NCBI GenBank assembly: GCA_016715065.1
Contig: JADKBN010000018.1
Span: forward strand, 62,001 to 126,000
Reading direction: 5' to 3'
Length of the DNA stretch: 64,000 bases
Source: Fibrobacterota bacterium
GTDB lineage: Bacteria > Fibrobacterota > Fibrobacteria > UBA5070
In this document: in pieces, positions 63,999-64,000 of the stretch
How the letters are laid out: each line of letters begins with the position of its first letter
Numbering within the stretch: position 1 is the first letter of the stretch
Notes under the pieces: generated by a model
What the model was told of the DNA's origin: nothing
The model's input: the letters and a program-made list of their open reading frames with translations, nothing else
The model's database searches: none
Translations under genes and position numbers: made by a program

Positions 63999-64000
63999 GA

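Overview
The window is high-GC bacterial DNA with dense gene packing and many 4-base stop/start overlaps. A SprA-type outer-membrane translocon (type 9 secretion), S74-like fibre tails, a DSL-repeat membrane protein with a formylglycine-generating-enzyme fold, and CBM3-like modules point to the FCB superphylum. Fibrobacterota is my best guess, by inference from protein types rather than from any marker gene.

Layout. 1-12.5 kb: one giant ORF, open at the left edge, that chains two methyltransferase domains, three GT-A and five GT-B glycosyltransferase domains and TPRs. 12.5-15.4 kb: a small hypothetical, a class I methyltransferase and metY. 15.5-19.5 kb (minus): ftsH, folP and a membrane FGE-like protein, tightly coupled. 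19.6-21.5 kb (plus): an acidic hypothetical and a YhcG-type PD-(D/E)XK protein. 21.5-30.1 kb (minus): an accessory locus with a secreted alpha/beta hydrolase carrying three CBM3-like C-terminal modules and a coupled beta-propeller-like lipoprotein. It also holds a decayed second copy of that gene pair, an outer-membrane-like protein and an IS66 relic. 30.4-31.8 kb: a frameshifted AAA/DUF4143 ATPase. 31.8-37.8 kb (minus): a complete STM4015-4014-(HAD)-4013-4012-4011 cluster, a conserved pathway with no assigned function as far as I know. 38.0-41.6 kb: a small membrane protein and a zinc-ribbon kinase/pseudokinase pair. 41.7-46.4 kb: cell-wall genes (pbpC, an L,D-transpeptidase, a TPR protein with a matching C-terminal domain). 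46.5-51.5 kb: a bacteriohemerythrin and three fibre-like paralogues. 51.6-57.6 kb: bipA with a triplicated 3' end, a small secreted beta-sandwich protein, argD and rng. 57.6-64 kb: sprA, running off the right edge.

How the parts relate. Much of the window serves the cell envelope: glycan assembly, peptidoglycan synthesis and cross-linking, surface fibres and protein export. The best candidate for an undescribed system is the STM4011-4015 cluster, which pairs two radical SAM enzymes, an ATP-grasp protein, a sulfatase-fold hydrolase, a HAD phosphatase and a WGR-LRR protein. The giant glycosyltransferase is the second.

Caveat. Between about 28.9 and 47.3 kb at least seventeen single-base frameshifts, mostly in short homopolymers, interrupt eight genes that otherwise read as complete family members. 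Read errors are as good an explanation as gene decay. I give those genes their full reconstructed extent and state where the frame breaks. I recognised no rRNA, tRNA or CRISPR array, though reading by eye does not exclude a tRNA.
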